Counted from the stretch's first letter, positions 44,885 through 54,210 are shown. The stretch is DNA of 64,000 nt from Pseudomonas frederiksbergensis (GCF_003732705.1 NZ_MOBR01000009.1:434001-498000), one strand, 5' to 3'. Notes: generated by a model not told the origin, from the sequence alone. Numbers and translations are program-made.

Positions 44885-46126
44885 TTACCAAAGCCCCACC
44901 GTATAGCTGACGATCAGCCGATTCTCATCCAGGTCATTGCCGAAGTTCGAGCGCACCGATGCGTTACGCCATTTAAACCCCAACCCTTTCAACGTGCCGT
45001 CCTGCACCACGTAGGCGATATCGGTGTTGCGCTCCCACTCTTTGCCCTCCCCCGGCGCACTGCGCTGCACGTTGTCGCCGGAAATGTAACGGGTCATAAA
45101 GGTCAATCCCGGCACACCGAGAGCGGCGAAGTTGTAGTCATAGCGGGCCTGCCAGGAGTGTTCATCGATGTTAGCGAAGTCGCCGATCTGCACGAAGTTG
45201 ATCAGGTACGGATCGCTACGACCGATGTACGGAAACGGATCGTCGCCACTCATGCGCTGGTAGCCGAACCCCAGTGCATGGCCGCCGAGGCTATAGGTAA
45301 ACAGCGCCCCGAACGCCTGGTTATCAATCTTGCGAAAGTTGCCGTCTTCAGCGCTGCGGGCATAGCGCACGTCGCTCTTCAGCGATTGACCGGAACCCAG
45401 GTCCAGCGCGTGAACGAACCCGAGGTAATTTTGCTGGTAGATGTTTTCCAGTTTGCCGTAACGGTATTGCGCCGTGAGGCTGGGCAGGAACTGATAGTCC
45501 GCCCCGGCGAACTGGAACTTGTCACTGCTGCCGCCGATTCGGTTGGCGGTCATGTCCTGGTAGTCGGTGGAGTCGACAACGTTGATCTGGGTGAATTGCC
45601 CGGCGCTCAGTTTCAACCGGTTGATTTCCTGCACGCTCAGCAATCCACCCTTGAACGTCCCCGGTAAAAGGCGGGTGTCGTTGGAACTCACCACCGGGTC
45701 CTTGATCTGCAATGTTCCCAGTTTCAACGTGCTGTTGGACAAGCGCACTTTGGCGGTCAGGCCCAGTTCGCCATATTGATCCTGCGAGCCGCCCGATAAA
45801 TCCGGCGGCAGCAAATTGGTGCCTGCTGTACCGCCACCGGAATCCAGTTTAAAACCCGCCATGCCCAAGGCGTCCAGGCCAAAACCCAGGGTGCCGGCGG
45901 TGTAGCCGGATTCCATGCGCAACAGAAAACCCTGGGCCCACTCCTCGGCTTTGTCCCGTGAACCGTCCTGGCGGAAATCCCGGTTGAAGTAGAAGTTACG
46001 GGCTTCCAGGCTGCCTTTGCTGTCAGCGATGAAGTCCGCCTGGGCGCTGGGCACCGCGATCAGGCTCAAGCCGAGCAAAGTGCCGACCGGGGTATACAAC
46101 CGATAGGTGGAATTGAAATGGCGCAT
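44885..46126 (-). CDS. OprD-family outer-membrane porin
   Basis: The 413-residue protein has a signal peptide (TLLGLSLIAVPSAQA) and OprD features: FIADSKGSLEARNFYFNRDF, WAQGFLLRMESGYTAGTLGFGLDAL (about 68-92), NDTRLLPGTFKGG, SWQARYDYNFAALGVPGL, and a C-terminal strand ending in Trp (SYTVGLW). Substrates of this subgroup are usually aromatic or organic acids or amino acids; none can be assigned. AAAGGAG lies 6 bases before ATG 46126. It is divergent from the LysR gene at 46389, a likely regulator. Confidence 0.93.
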   Translation of the reverse strand: MRHFNSTYRLYTPVGTLLGLSLIAVPSAQADFIADSKGSLEARNFYFNRDFRQDGSRDKAEEWAQGFLLRMESGYTAGTLGFGLDALGMAGFKLDSGGGTAGTNLLPPDLSGGSQDQYGELGLTAKVRLSNSTLKLGTLQIKDPVVSSNDTRLLPGTFKGGLLSVQEINRLKLSAGQFTQINVVDSTDYQDMTANRIGGSSDKFQFAGADYQFLPSLTAQYRYGKLENIYQQNYLGFVHALDLGSGQSLKSDVRYARSAEDGNFRKIDNQAFGALFTYSLGGHALGFGYQRMSGDDPFPYIGRSDPYLINFVQIGDFANIDEHSWQARYDYNFAALGVPGLTFMTRYISGDNVQRSAPGEGKEWERNTDIAYVVQDGTLKGLGFKWRNASVRSNFGNDLDENRLIVSYTVGLW

Positions 46127-46388
46127 GCCAAGCTCCTTTTGCGGACACGAGCGAGCCTGCTCGGGGGCGTGGCGGTCGCGTCCGATATTGTTTTTATGAA
46201 GTTGTCGCGGGGGAGCGGACGCAATGACCTGCGTCGGGAGCGGATTCTTCGGGTCGGGGCACGGCGGCGTCAAACGGGAAAAAAGCGAGGTCAGGCATAA
46301 GAAAATTTGATGCGCTCAATGGCCGACTATGGAGTAACAATTGCAACCAGTCCTCTTCATAAGAACCACAAACACCAAGAGTGCCGCC

Positions 46389-47336
46389 ATGAACCTCAAA
46401 TTCCTCGAAACCTTCGTCTGGGTCGCCCGCCTGCAAAGCTTCAGCCTGACCGCCGAGAAAATGTTCAGCACCCAGGCCGCGATCTCCAGCCGGATCGCCG
46501 CGCTGGAAGACGAGTTGGGCCTGCGCCTGTTCGTGCGAGACTCGCGCGGGGTTTCGCTGACGCCTGAAGGGCTGAAGGTGCTCGACTATGCCGAGCAAAT
46601 GCTTGAGGTTCAGCGCGCGTTGAAGCACTCGCTGGACAACACCAGCCCGCAGCAGGGCCTGGTGCGCATCGGTGTGATGGACACGGTGATCCACACTTGG
46701 CTCAGCCCGTTGATGTCGACCCTGATGCAGACGTTCCCCGCAGTGGAAATCGAAATCACCGCCGACGCCGCGCGCAATCTCTGCGAACAACTGCAAAAGG
46801 GCTATCTGGACATCGTGTTCCAGACCGACCTGATCCGCCACGAAAGCGTGCGCAACCTCGAACTGGCGCACTACCCCATGCACTGGATCGCCGCCAGCAA
46901 CTCAATCTATGCCCGGCCCTATGCCTCGCTGATCGACATGGCCAGTGAACGCATCATCACCTTCGTCAAACACTCGCGGCCGCATCAAGACGTGCTCAAC
47001 CTGTTGCACGCCCATGGCATCACCGCGCCACGGGTCAGTTGCGTCAACTCGGTGTCGGCCATGACCCGGCTGATTCGCGACGGCTTCGGCATTGGCGCCT
47101 TGCCAGCGGCGCTGGTGGCCAAGCCCCTGGCCAGCGGCGAGTTGATTCAGCTGGAGCCTGGCACCGGCCTGCCGCAACTGGATGTCGTGGCCTCGTGGCG
47201 CGCCGGCGTCGGCCTGGAACTGATCGAAAGCATCGTTGATATGAGCCGCCAGGTGGTCGGCCAATATGCGATTGATGTCGGCCCGCAACGCATGGTCGCG
47301 GCACCCGGTCTGAACAGTCGACGGCCCCTCGAATAA
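46389..47336 (+). CDS. LysR-family transcriptional regulator
   Basis: The 315-residue protein has the helix-turn-helix start MNLKFLETFVWVARLQSFS with TAEKMFSTQAAISSRI (about 20-36) and an effector domain (about 92-290). It lies between the divergent OprD gene and the codirectional DUF1445 gene 90 bases downstream, so it probably regulates one or both. The 262 bases to the porin gene presumably hold shared operators; I saw no strong dyad there. Confidence 0.92.
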   Translation: MNLKFLETFVWVARLQSFSLTAEKMFSTQAAISSRIAALEDELGLRLFVRDSRGVSLTPEGLKVLDYAEQMLEVQRALKHSLDNTSPQQGLVRIGVMDTVIHTWLSPLMSTLMQTFPAVEIEITADAARNLCEQLQKGYLDIVFQTDLIRHESVRNLELAHYPMHWIAASNSIYARPYASLIDMASERIITFVKHSRPHQDVLNLLHAHGITAPRVSCVNSVSAMTRLIRDGFGIGALPAALVAKPLASGELIQLEPGTGLPQLDVVASWRAGVGLELIESIVDMSRQVVGQYAIDVGPQRMVAAPGLNSRRPLE

Positions 47337-47426
47337 CTTTTAGTTGTCTGGGGGCAACAACATTCCTTGTTGGACGCCATCGCCACGGTTTTCTAAAAAG
47401 ACCCACGAACCTGTGGAGATGCCTTG

Positions 47427-48230
47427 ATGAATCAACCCGCCCTGTCCTTCGAACAATTACAACAGCGCGCCCCGCTGGCCCTGCGCCAAAGCATCGCCGC
47501 CGGACACTATCAGGGCCACACCAGCGGCCTCGGCCAGGGCCGGGTGCAGGCCAATATCGTGATTCTGCCCAGCGATTGGGCCAACGAGTTCCTGCGCTAC
47601 TGCACCCTCAATCGTCAGGCCTGTCCGCTGCTTGACGTCACCGAGCCGGGGGATCCGTTTTTTCGCAACCTCGGCACCGCCATCGACATTCGCCATGATG
47701 TGCCGCGCTATCGGGTGTATCGCCATGGCGAATTGAGCGACGAGCCGCTGGACATCGAATCCCTGTGGCAAGACGATCTGGTGGCCTTCGCCATCGGCTG
47801 TTCGTTCTCCTTCGAACAATCGCTGCTGGACGCCGGCATCGCCCTCAAGCACATCGATCTGGGGCGCAATGTCGCCATGTACCAGACCAACATCGACACC
47901 CGCCCTACCGCGCGCCTCGGCGGCAAATTGGTGGTGAGCATGCGGCCGATGAAAGCCGCCGCAGCGATTCAGGCGATTCAGATCACTGCGCGCATGCCCA
48001 ACGTCCACGGTGCCCCGGTGCACATCGGCGATCCGTCGCTGATCGGTATTCATTCGCTGGACACCCCGGATTACGGCGATGCGGTACCGATCACCGCCGA
48101 TGAAATTCCGGTGTTCTGGGCCTGCGGGGTGACGCCTCAATCCGTGGTGCAAGCCTCGCGTCCACCACTGTGCATCACCCATGCGCCGGGCTGCATGCTG
48201 GTGACGGATTTATGGAACAGCGCGGTGTGA
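47427..48230 (+). CDS. DUF1445 / putative hydro-lyase (D-glutamate cyclase-like)
   Basis: The 267-residue protein has the family segments [73 protein letters not shown] and a C-terminal [13 protein letters not shown]. Members were named putative hydro-lyases; a mitochondrial relative is D-glutamate cyclase. It probably handles an amino-acid-derived cyclic compound, though the reaction is not proven. GGAG lies 9 bases before ATG 47427. It follows the LysR gene and ends 4 bases before the convergent regulator gene. Confidence 0.88.
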   Translation: MNQPALSFEQLQQRAPLALRQSIAAGHYQGHTSGLGQGRVQANIVILPSDWANEFLRYCTLNRQACPLLDVTEPGDPFFRNLGTAIDIRHDVPRYRVYRHGELSDEPLDIESLWQDDLVAFAIGCSFSFEQSLLDAGIALKHIDLGRNVAMYQTNIDTRPTARLGGKLVVSMRPMKAAAAIQAIQITARMPNVHGAPVHIGDPSLIGIHSLDTPDYGDAVPITADEIPVFWACGVTPQSVVQASRPPLCITHAPGCMLVTDLWNSAV

Positions 48231-48234
48231 TGCT

Positions 48235-49125
48235 TCAACCTGCCTGCAACCGTTGCCGATATTCGCTGGGCGTCTCCTGCATTTCATGACGAAAGTGCCG
48301 GTTGAAGTTCGACAGGTTGGCATAGCCGACTTCGAAGCAGATATTCGCAACGCTCAGGCTGCTTTGCGCCAGTAAACGGCAGGCCCGCTGGACCCGCAGC
48401 TTGCGGGTCAGGTCGACGAAGGTGTGACCGGTGGCGCGTTTGAAGAACTTGGAGAACGCCGGTTCGCTCATTTCCAGACGCTGGGCGATGACGGACAGGC
48501 GCAGTTCCTCGGCGAGGTCGTTAAGAATGTAGTCAAAGACGATGCTCATGCGCTGGGCCGTCAAGGCGTCGAGCATCGGCGCATATTGCAGGCTGGCGAG
48601 GGTCTTTCTTTGGCTTTCCGGCGCCGAGGCCAACAGTTGCAGCAACGACAGAAACAGGCACAACCGCTCAAACCCCTGGCTCTGGCCGATCTGTTCAAGA
48701 AACTCGGCGGCTTTCTTGCGGGTCGCACCGCTGAACTCGATGCCTTGGGCCGCTTGGCGGAACAGGCTTTGCAATTCATTGAGTTCGGGCACCAGATTAC
48801 GTAGCTGCATCAGCGCCTGGCCGTCGAACTGCAACACCACGTCACGGCCGGCAATCACCTCGCCTTTGCCCAGATCGCTGATCCAGTCGTGCGGCAACCC
48901 GGGGCCGATCAGCGCCACATGGCCAGCCTCGAACAGGCCGATGTAATCCCCCGCCAACAGCCGACCATTGCCTTCGCGGATCAGGTGAATTTCGAACTCG
49001 GGATGATGATTCCAGCGCGCCAGGTCGAAGGGATAGTCATGCTGATACCAACGAAAGCTGTGTTGTGGCTCGTTGAGAATGACTTCGAGGGCGGGCTGTT
49101 TGTCCGCAGTGGCGTAATGGCTCAT
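48235..49125 (-). CDS. mtlR: AraC-family regulator, MtlR-like (polyol catabolism)
   Basis: The 296-residue protein has an N-terminal cupin-like sensor (about 30-110) and two AraC helix-turn-helix motifs at the C-terminus (about 195-290, RLSVIAQRLEMSEPAFSKFF and VANICFEVGYANLSNFNRHF). It lies next to and divergent from an MtlE-type binding protein, as MtlR does in P. fluorescens, where it activates the mannitol/sorbitol/arabitol operon. Start 49125 has AGGA upstream. Its binding site is probably the inverted repeat at 49210-49256. Confidence 0.82.
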   Translation of the reverse strand: MSHYATADKQPALEVILNEPQHSFRWYQHDYPFDLARWNHHPEFEIHLIREGNGRLLAGDYIGLFEAGHVALIGPGLPHDWISDLGKGEVIAGRDVVLQFDGQALMQLRNLVPELNELQSLFRQAAQGIEFSGATRKKAAEFLEQIGQSQGFERLCLFLSLLQLLASAPESQRKTLASLQYAPMLDALTAQRMSIVFDYILNDLAEELRLSVIAQRLEMSEPAFSKFFKRATGHTFVDLTRKLRVQRACRLLAQSSLSVANICFEVGYANLSNFNRHFRHEMQETPSEYRQRLQAG

Positions 49126-49209
49126 CACTGTCGAGTCCTTCTTATTCTTGTAGGTCAAGCAAGATTCACACTAAGGCGTATGGGTTGCCTAGCGCAATGA
49201 TGGGCGACG

Positions 49210-49256
49210 ACTGATACTTTTTTGCCGCGCGTACGAGCGGTTAAAAAAGTATCAGT
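49210..49256. promoter_or_regulatory. Perfect 14-bp inverted repeat between mtlR and mtlE
   Basis: ACTGATACTTTTTT (49210-49223) is matched by AAAAAAGTATCAGT (49243-49256) across 19 bases, giving centres 33 bases apart, about three helical turns. It lies 84 bases before mtlR and 113 before mtlE. I read it as the operator for the AraC-type regulator; a hairpin is less likely because there is no gene end here. Confidence 0.7.
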
Positions 49257-49369
49257 GGGGCGTGCGCCATTCATTTGTGAGGCCGTTGGGCAGCTGTTGT
49301 AATCGCTTCGCCATCCCGGATTACAACAATAAAAGATTCTGCTGCCCACGCTGCAGAGCGGAGAACACG

Positions 49370-50680
49370 ATGAAGCTATTGCCCAACGCACTTTTTCTGT
49401 CCGCCGGTTTTTCCTTCGCCCTGCTCGCCCAGGCGGCCGACACCGTCACCATCGCCACCGTCAACAACAGCGACATGATCCGCATGCAAAAGCTGTCGAA
49501 AACCTTCGAGGCCGCGCACCCGGACATCAAGCTCAATTGGGTGGTGCTGGAGGAGAACGTCCTGCGCCAGCGCCTGACCACTGACATTGCCACCCAGGGC
49601 GGTCAATTCGATGTGTTGACCATCGGCACTTACGAGACGCCGTTGTGGGGTGCCAAACACTGGCTGGAACCGATGAATGATTTGCCCGCCGGCTACGACC
49701 TCGACGACATCTTCCCTTCGGTTCGCCAGGGGCTTTCGGTCAACGACACGCTCTATGCCCTGCCGTTCTATGGCGAAAGCACGATCACTTATTACCGCAC
49801 CGACCTGTTCAAGGACGCCGGGCTGAACATGCCCGAGCACCCGACCTGGACCCAACTCGGCGAGTTCGCCGGCAAGCTGCACCACCCGGACAAAGAGCAA
49901 TACGGCATGTGCCTGCGGGGCAAGGCCGGTTGGGGTGAGAACATCGCGTTGCTCTCGACCATGGCCAACGCCTTCGGTGCGCGTTGGTTTGACGAACAAT
50001 GGCGACCACAACTGACCGGGCCAGAGTGGACCGCCGCCGCCAACTTCTACGTCGATACGCTGAAGCGCTACGGCCCACCCGGTGTGTCGAGCAACGGCTT
50101 CAACGAAACCCTGGCGCTGTTCAACAGCGGCAAATGCGCGATGTGGGTCGATGCCAGCGTTGCAGGTTCCTTCATCACCGACAAAACCCAGAGTAATGTC
50201 GCGGATAAAGTCGGCTTTGTGGCGGCGCCGACACAGGTCACGGACAAGGGCTCGTCCTGGCTCTATGCCTGGTCGCTGGCAATTCCCACCAGCTCTCAAC
50301 ACAAAGAGGCGGCCAAAGCCTTTGTGACCTGGGCGACCTCCAAGGAATACATCCAATTGGTCGCCGAGAAGGATGGCATCGCCAACGTGCCGCCGGGTAC
50401 GCGGATGTCCACCTACAGCGACGCCTACTTGCAGGCCGCGCCGTTCGCCAAAGTCACGTTGCAGATGATGCAAAACGCCGACCCGGCGCACCCGTCCATG
50501 CAGCCTGTGCCTTACGTCGGCATCCAGTACGTGACCATTCCCGAGTTCCAGGCCATCGGTACCTCGGTGGGCAAGCAATTGTCCGCCGCGCTCACCGGGC
50601 AGATGTCGGTCGAACAGGCCTTGGCCAGCGCCCAACAAAATACCGAACGCGAAATGAAGCGTGCCGGGTATCCCAAGTAA
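49370..50680 (+). CDS. mtlE: Polyol ABC transporter substrate-binding protein (MtlE/SmoE-like)
   Basis: The 436-residue periplasmic protein has a signal peptide (FLSAGFSFALLAQA) and a family-1 sugar-binding fold: TVTIATVNNSDMIRMQ, WVVLEENVLRQRLTTDIAT, FDVLTIGTYETPLWG, ALPFYGESTITYYR and GYPK at the end. It is like the sorbitol/mannitol-binding proteins MtlE and SmoE. GGAG lies before ATG 49370. In known operons it is followed by two permease genes, an ATPase and a dehydrogenase; here only the dehydrogenase follows, so the protein is an orphan at this locus. Confidence 0.88.
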   Translation: MKLLPNALFLSAGFSFALLAQAADTVTIATVNNSDMIRMQKLSKTFEAAHPDIKLNWVVLEENVLRQRLTTDIATQGGQFDVLTIGTYETPLWGAKHWLEPMNDLPAGYDLDDIFPSVRQGLSVNDTLYALPFYGESTITYYRTDLFKDAGLNMPEHPTWTQLGEFAGKLHHPDKEQYGMCLRGKAGWGENIALLSTMANAFGARWFDEQWRPQLTGPEWTAAANFYVDTLKRYGPPGVSSNGFNETLALFNSGKCAMWVDASVAGSFITDKTQSNVADKVGFVAAPTQVTDKGSSWLYAWSLAIPTSSQHKEAAKAFVTWATSKEYIQLVAEKDGIANVPPGTRMSTYSDAYLQAAPFAKVTLQMMQNADPAHPSMQPVPYVGIQYVTIPEFQAIGTSVGKQLSAALTGQMSVEQALASAQQNTEREMKRAGYPK

Positions 50681-50693
50681 TCAGCGCATCCCT

Positions 50694-50717
50694 TGTGGGA
50701 GCAAGCCCGCTCCCACA
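50694..50717. repeat. Single REP hairpin between mtlE and polS
   Basis: GTGGGAGC (50695-50702) and GCTCCCAC (50709-50716) form a hairpin of the TGTGGGAGC class, starting 14 bases after the mtlE stop codon. It marks the place where permease and ATPase genes would be expected. Confidence 0.8.
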
Positions 50718-50762
50718 CTGGATTTATAGACCCGCCCCTGGCTCCAACAAACGGAGAAGAAA

Positions 50763-51536
50763 ATGAAACGCCTGGAAGGAAAAAGCACCCTCATCACCGG
50801 TTCCGCCCGAGGCATTGGCCGGGCGTTCGCCCAAGCCTATATCCACGAAGGCGCGACCGTGGCGATTGCCGACATCAACCTGCAACAGGCCCGAGCCACG
50901 GCGGCCGAGCTGGGCCCGAATGCCTATGCGGTCGAGATGGACGTGACGAATCAGGCGTCGATAGACGGCGCAATCGCAGCCGTCGTCGCGACAGTCGGCA
51001 AGCTGGATATCCTGATCAACAACGCAGCGCTGTTTGATCTCGCCCCCATTACTGAGATCTCTCGCGACAGCTACGAACGCCTGTTCTCGATCAACGTTGC
51101 AGGCACTCTATTCACGCTGCAGGCCGCCGCCCGGCAAATGATCAGTCAGGGTCATGGCGGCAAAATCATCAACATGGCCAGCCAGGCCGGGCGCCGGGGC
51201 GAAGCGTTGGTGGCGGTGTATTGCGCGACCAAAGCGGCGGTGATCAGTCTTACGCAATCGGCGGGGCTGAACCTGATCAAGCATGGCATCAACGTGAACG
51301 CCATCGCCCCCGGCGTGGTGGACGGTGAGCATTGGGACGGCGTCGATGCGTTGTTCGCCAAGTACGAAAATCGTCCGCTCGGAGAAAAGAAAAAACTGGT
51401 CGGTGATGAAGTGCCGTTTGGGCGCATGGCGACCGCAGATGATCTGGTCGGCATGGCGATCTTCCTGGCGTCGGCAGAAAGTGATTACATCGTGGCGCAG
51501 ACCTATAACGTCGATGGCGGCAATTGGTTGAGTTGA
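50763..51536 (+). CDS. polS: Sorbitol dehydrogenase / L-iditol 2-dehydrogenase (PolS/SmoS SDR)
   Basis: This NAD-dependent short-chain dehydrogenase oxidises D-glucitol (sorbitol) to fructose. The 257-residue product resembles the Rhodobacter SmoS/PolS sequence as I recall it: TLITGSARGIGRAFA (TGxxxGIG), INNAALFDLAPI, catalytic Ser in INMASQAGRRGEA, YCATK (Tyr/Lys), NAIAPGVVDGEHWDG and AQTYNVDGGNW. GGAGAAG lies before ATG 50763. It follows the orphan mtlE gene after 82 bases with a REP hairpin between and is probably cotranscribed with it under the MtlR-like regulator. Confidence 0.92.
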   Translation: MKRLEGKSTLITGSARGIGRAFAQAYIHEGATVAIADINLQQARATAAELGPNAYAVEMDVTNQASIDGAIAAVVATVGKLDILINNAALFDLAPITEISRDSYERLFSINVAGTLFTLQAAARQMISQGHGGKIINMASQAGRRGEALVAVYCATKAAVISLTQSAGLNLIKHGINVNAIAPGVVDGEHWDGVDALFAKYENRPLGEKKKLVGDEVPFGRMATADDLVGMAIFLASAESDYIVAQTYNVDGGNWLS

Positions 51537-51558
51537 CCCCGAAATAGGGGACCAAAAA

Positions 51559-51581
51559 AACGCCACTCATTGAGTGGCGTT
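51559..51581. terminator. Bidirectional terminator between polS and the metallo-hydrolase gene
   Basis: The AACGCCACTC / GAGTGGCGTT stem is preceded by seven A residues, giving TTTTTTT after the stem on the minus strand and TTT on the plus strand. It can end both convergent genes; the minus-strand side is stronger. Confidence 0.85.
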
Positions 51582-51598
51582 TGCGTGTCCGAAGAAAA

Positions 51599-52609
51599 TT
51601 AAGGTTGATCCCGATCACGAAAATCAACCGGAACAAACGTGAAACCACCCTCGCCTTCAGCCCGAATATGCCCCAGGCCCGGGAATGGAAGATGCGCGCC
51701 TGCCACCAGCTCACGTTGCGAGGCGGCACTGGCGAACTGTTTTTCACGCTGGGCCGCGGCTTCTTTAGGCGCGACATCGTAAACAATGGTGATTTTCGGT
51801 TTAGGAAACTGCACCGACGCGACGTGGACGATGTCACCGATAAACTCGATGGACTCACCCTTGCTTTCGAACCGGTAGAAGCTATGGCCAGGCGTATGGC
51901 CCGGTGTCGGAATCGCTTTGACGCCCGGGAACAGTTCGGTTACGCCATTGAATGGCACAACCTTCCCCGCTTTGACATAGGGCCCGACGGTTTTCACCGC
52001 CTCCTCGAAATAGCGCTTGTCGTAGCCGTTAACCCCATGGATGTTCGCCGGATCGAGGAACAAATCCACATCAGGCTTACCCACGTGAACGGTAGCCTTC
52101 GGGAAAACCAACTGCCCTTCGCTCACCAGGCCGCCGCTGTGATCGGTGTGGATATGGGTGAGCAAGATGTCGTTGATCTGCTCTGGCGCATACCCCGCCG
52201 CTTTCAAACTGCCGAGCAGCTTGCCGCCCTTGCCCGGACCGAACAATGCTCCAGAGCCGGTATCGACCAGGACAAGTCTGCTGCCGGTATCGATCAAGAA
52301 GGCATTGATCGACACTTCAGCCGGATTGGACAAAAAGGCATTCTTGAGCAAGCCGTCCGTTTCAGCGGGAGTGGTGTTGGTCAGCAGCGCGTGCAGATCC
52401 TGTGGCACCGTCCCATCGGACAGTGCCGTCACCTGAAAATCGCCTACCCGGTAACGATAGACGCCGGGGGCTTGGGCACGAACTTGCGCGCCAGCCAGCG
52501 CAGGCGCCACCTGCGCTTCGGTCGCGGCATCGGCACCTGAAGAAAAGACGCCAACCAGCGCTATCGACACCGCCAACGCACTCGAGACGAAAAAGCTGTT
52601 CACTCGCAT
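51599..52609 (-). CDS. Exported MBL-fold metallo-hydrolase
   Basis: The 336-residue protein has a signal peptide (LAVSIALVGVFSSGADA) and the metallo-beta-lactamase fold: LVLVDTGSG, LLTHIHTDHSGG (HxHxDH metal motif, about 150-155), IPTPGHTPGHSFY and EFIGDIVH. It is a periplasmic hydrolase; lactonase, quorum-quenching or beta-lactamase-like activity is possible, but no substrate-defining residue set is clear. GGAG lies 8 bases before the ATG. It is divergent from the LysR gene at 52705, its likely regulator. Confidence 0.88.
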   Translation of the reverse strand: MRVNSFFVSSALAVSIALVGVFSSGADAATEAQVAPALAGAQVRAQAPGVYRYRVGDFQVTALSDGTVPQDLHALLTNTTPAETDGLLKNAFLSNPAEVSINAFLIDTGSRLVLVDTGSGALFGPGKGGKLLGSLKAAGYAPEQINDILLTHIHTDHSGGLVSEGQLVFPKATVHVGKPDVDLFLDPANIHGVNGYDKRYFEEAVKTVGPYVKAGKVVPFNGVTELFPGVKAIPTPGHTPGHSFYRFESKGESIEFIGDIVHVASVQFPKPKITIVYDVAPKEAAAQREKQFASAASQRELVAGAHLPFPGLGHIRAEGEGGFTFVPVDFRDRDQP

Positions 52610-52704
52610 AGGTCACTCCATAAGACAACATCAGTTCAATACCAACCCTAATGCCTCATAGTCGGGGCCGTGAGTTACATCTCCCTATACGAGGTATTTC
52701 GAAT

Positions 52705-53619
52705 ATGGATATCCGGCGTTCGGACCTCCCTTTGCTGATTTCATTGAATGCGCTACTTGAAGAGCAGAATGTCACCCGTGCGGCCAAACGGTTGAACATC
52801 AGCCAACCGGCGCTCTCCACGCAACTGGGTCGGTTGAGGGATCTGTTCGATGACCCGCTTCTGGTCCCGTCTGAAGCAGGCCGGGGCATGGTGCCGACTG
52901 ACCGGGCGCTGGCCATTGCGCCGCGCCTGCATCAGGCTTTGCTGGATCTTCAAGGCGCCGTCGCATGGAGCGAAGACTTCAAGCCGCTCACGGCCAGGCG
53001 CGATTTTGTGGTGGCCGTGAATGACAATATTTTTACTCTGGTGGGGCTGACCGTCGCGCAGTCGATCCTGGCGCACCAGGCACCCGGCATACGCCTGAGT
53101 TTCGTGACACCGATTGAAGCGAGCCTGACGTACCGGATGGAAAAAGGTGAGATAGATCTGTATGTCGGCCTCACTCGGCAGGTGCCCGAGGCATTGAAGT
53201 CCAGATTCCTGCTGCAAGACACCTTCCGGTTGGCCCAACGCAAAGGGCATCCCCGAGGCACGGAAAATCCTGATCTTGATGAGTACTGCACGCTCACTCA
53301 CGTCATGGTTTCCCAGGAAGGTCAGTTCAAAAGCAGTGTAGACAGCACGCTGGAAAGCCTGGGCCGTGAGCGCCACGTGGCACTGACCGTTGCCGGATAC
53401 AATCAGATTCCCCTCGTGCTCGGGGATACCGACTGTGTAGCGACGCTGCCTGATCGCCTGCTGCAACGGTACGCCACCGGCCTGGATATCTTGCCCCTGC
53501 CCTTCCATTTGCCAGCGTTCGATGTCGCCATGGCCTGGCACCCGAGATCCCATGAAGATCCGGCGCATCATTGGCTGCGCGAGCATTTTGTGTGTGCGGC
53601 GAACCAGGGAAAAGGCTGA
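52705..53619 (+). CDS. LysR-family transcriptional regulator
   Basis: The 304-residue protein has helix-turn-helix LISLNALLEEQNVTRAAKRL to ALSTQLGRLRDLF (about 10-48) and an effector domain of the NodD/NahR-like layout with DFVVAVNDNIFTLVGL. GAGGT is 9 bases before ATG 52705. It is divergent from the exported metallo-hydrolase gene, which it probably controls; the 95 bases between hold both promoters. Confidence 0.92.
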   Translation: MDIRRSDLPLLISLNALLEEQNVTRAAKRLNISQPALSTQLGRLRDLFDDPLLVPSEAGRGMVPTDRALAIAPRLHQALLDLQGAVAWSEDFKPLTARRDFVVAVNDNIFTLVGLTVAQSILAHQAPGIRLSFVTPIEASLTYRMEKGEIDLYVGLTRQVPEALKSRFLLQDTFRLAQRKGHPRGTENPDLDEYCTLTHVMVSQEGQFKSSVDSTLESLGRERHVALTVAGYNQIPLVLGDTDCVATLPDRLLQRYATGLDILPLPFHLPAFDVAMAWHPRSHEDPAHHWLREHFVCAANQGKG

Positions 53620-53702
53620 GCCGGCATACCGTGCCATCGGCCTGGAAAGTACCCGCAGGGCCGATCCGGCTGGTATTGTGCAGCGCTGTGAAAATACGCC
53701 GT

Positions 53703-54158
53703 ATGACTGAGGGGAATTTGACGTTGAGTACTGAAGAGAAAATGACCGGGGATTTGTTCGCAGTCGATGATAAACGCCTGGGGCTCAAGCCCGTCGTGGA
53801 CTTCAACAGCTATCTTCGCGTGGCCTTCGGCGACGGTCAATGCACTTGCATTCGTTGTGTCGAAAAACAGGGCGATGAAAGCGGTTATGAGTACCAGCAC
53901 ACCTTCGATCTTGAGGGGCAAGTGGTTCACCGCCGCTTCGCGTCCACCGCCGGTAGCGATGTGCTGATGGTGCTGAAGAAAGCCTGGCTGTCGTATACCA
54001 AAGCAGAGTTGGAGGTGTACGGGAATCTGGTGCTGGCGACCGTGAAGGAGTTTGTCGAACCGCCATTGCACAAGCGCCTGCAGCCGCTCTTTCTGGCCAG
54101 TGGTTTGGTCAAGGACGTTGACGGGAATCTGCAACTGCAGCAACAACTGGCTGCCTGA
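53703..54158 (+). CDS. Hypothetical protein, 151 aa or shorter
   Basis: The product is soluble and charged, with a central CTCIRCVEKQGDES (CxxxxC) and a C-terminal helix. I know no family. The start is uncertain: ATG 53703 has no ribosome site; TTG 53724 has AGGGG 9 bases upstream and would give 144 residues; ATG 53742 is a third option. It stands alone between the LysR gene and a hairpin at 54186. Confidence 0.6.
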   Translation: MTEGNLTLSTEEKMTGDLFAVDDKRLGLKPVVDFNSYLRVAFGDGQCTCIRCVEKQGDESGYEYQHTFDLEGQVVHRRFASTAGSDVLMVLKKAWLSYTKAELEVYGNLVLATVKEFVEPPLHKRLQPLFLASGLVKDVDGNLQLQQQLAA

Positions 54159-54185
54159 TTATCGTTGAATTATCCGCAAATAAAA

Positions 54186-54210
54186 GCGCACCTGCTCTGT
54201 GCAGGTGCGC
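54186..54210. terminator. Strong hairpin, T run only on the minus-strand side
   Basis: A perfect 10-bp stem, GCGCACCTGC / GCAGGTGCGC with a 5-base loop, is preceded by AAAA, so the T run follows it on the minus strand. The plus-strand gene ends 28 bases before it. It may act in both directions or guard the quorum-sensing island from antisense reading. Confidence 0.6.
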
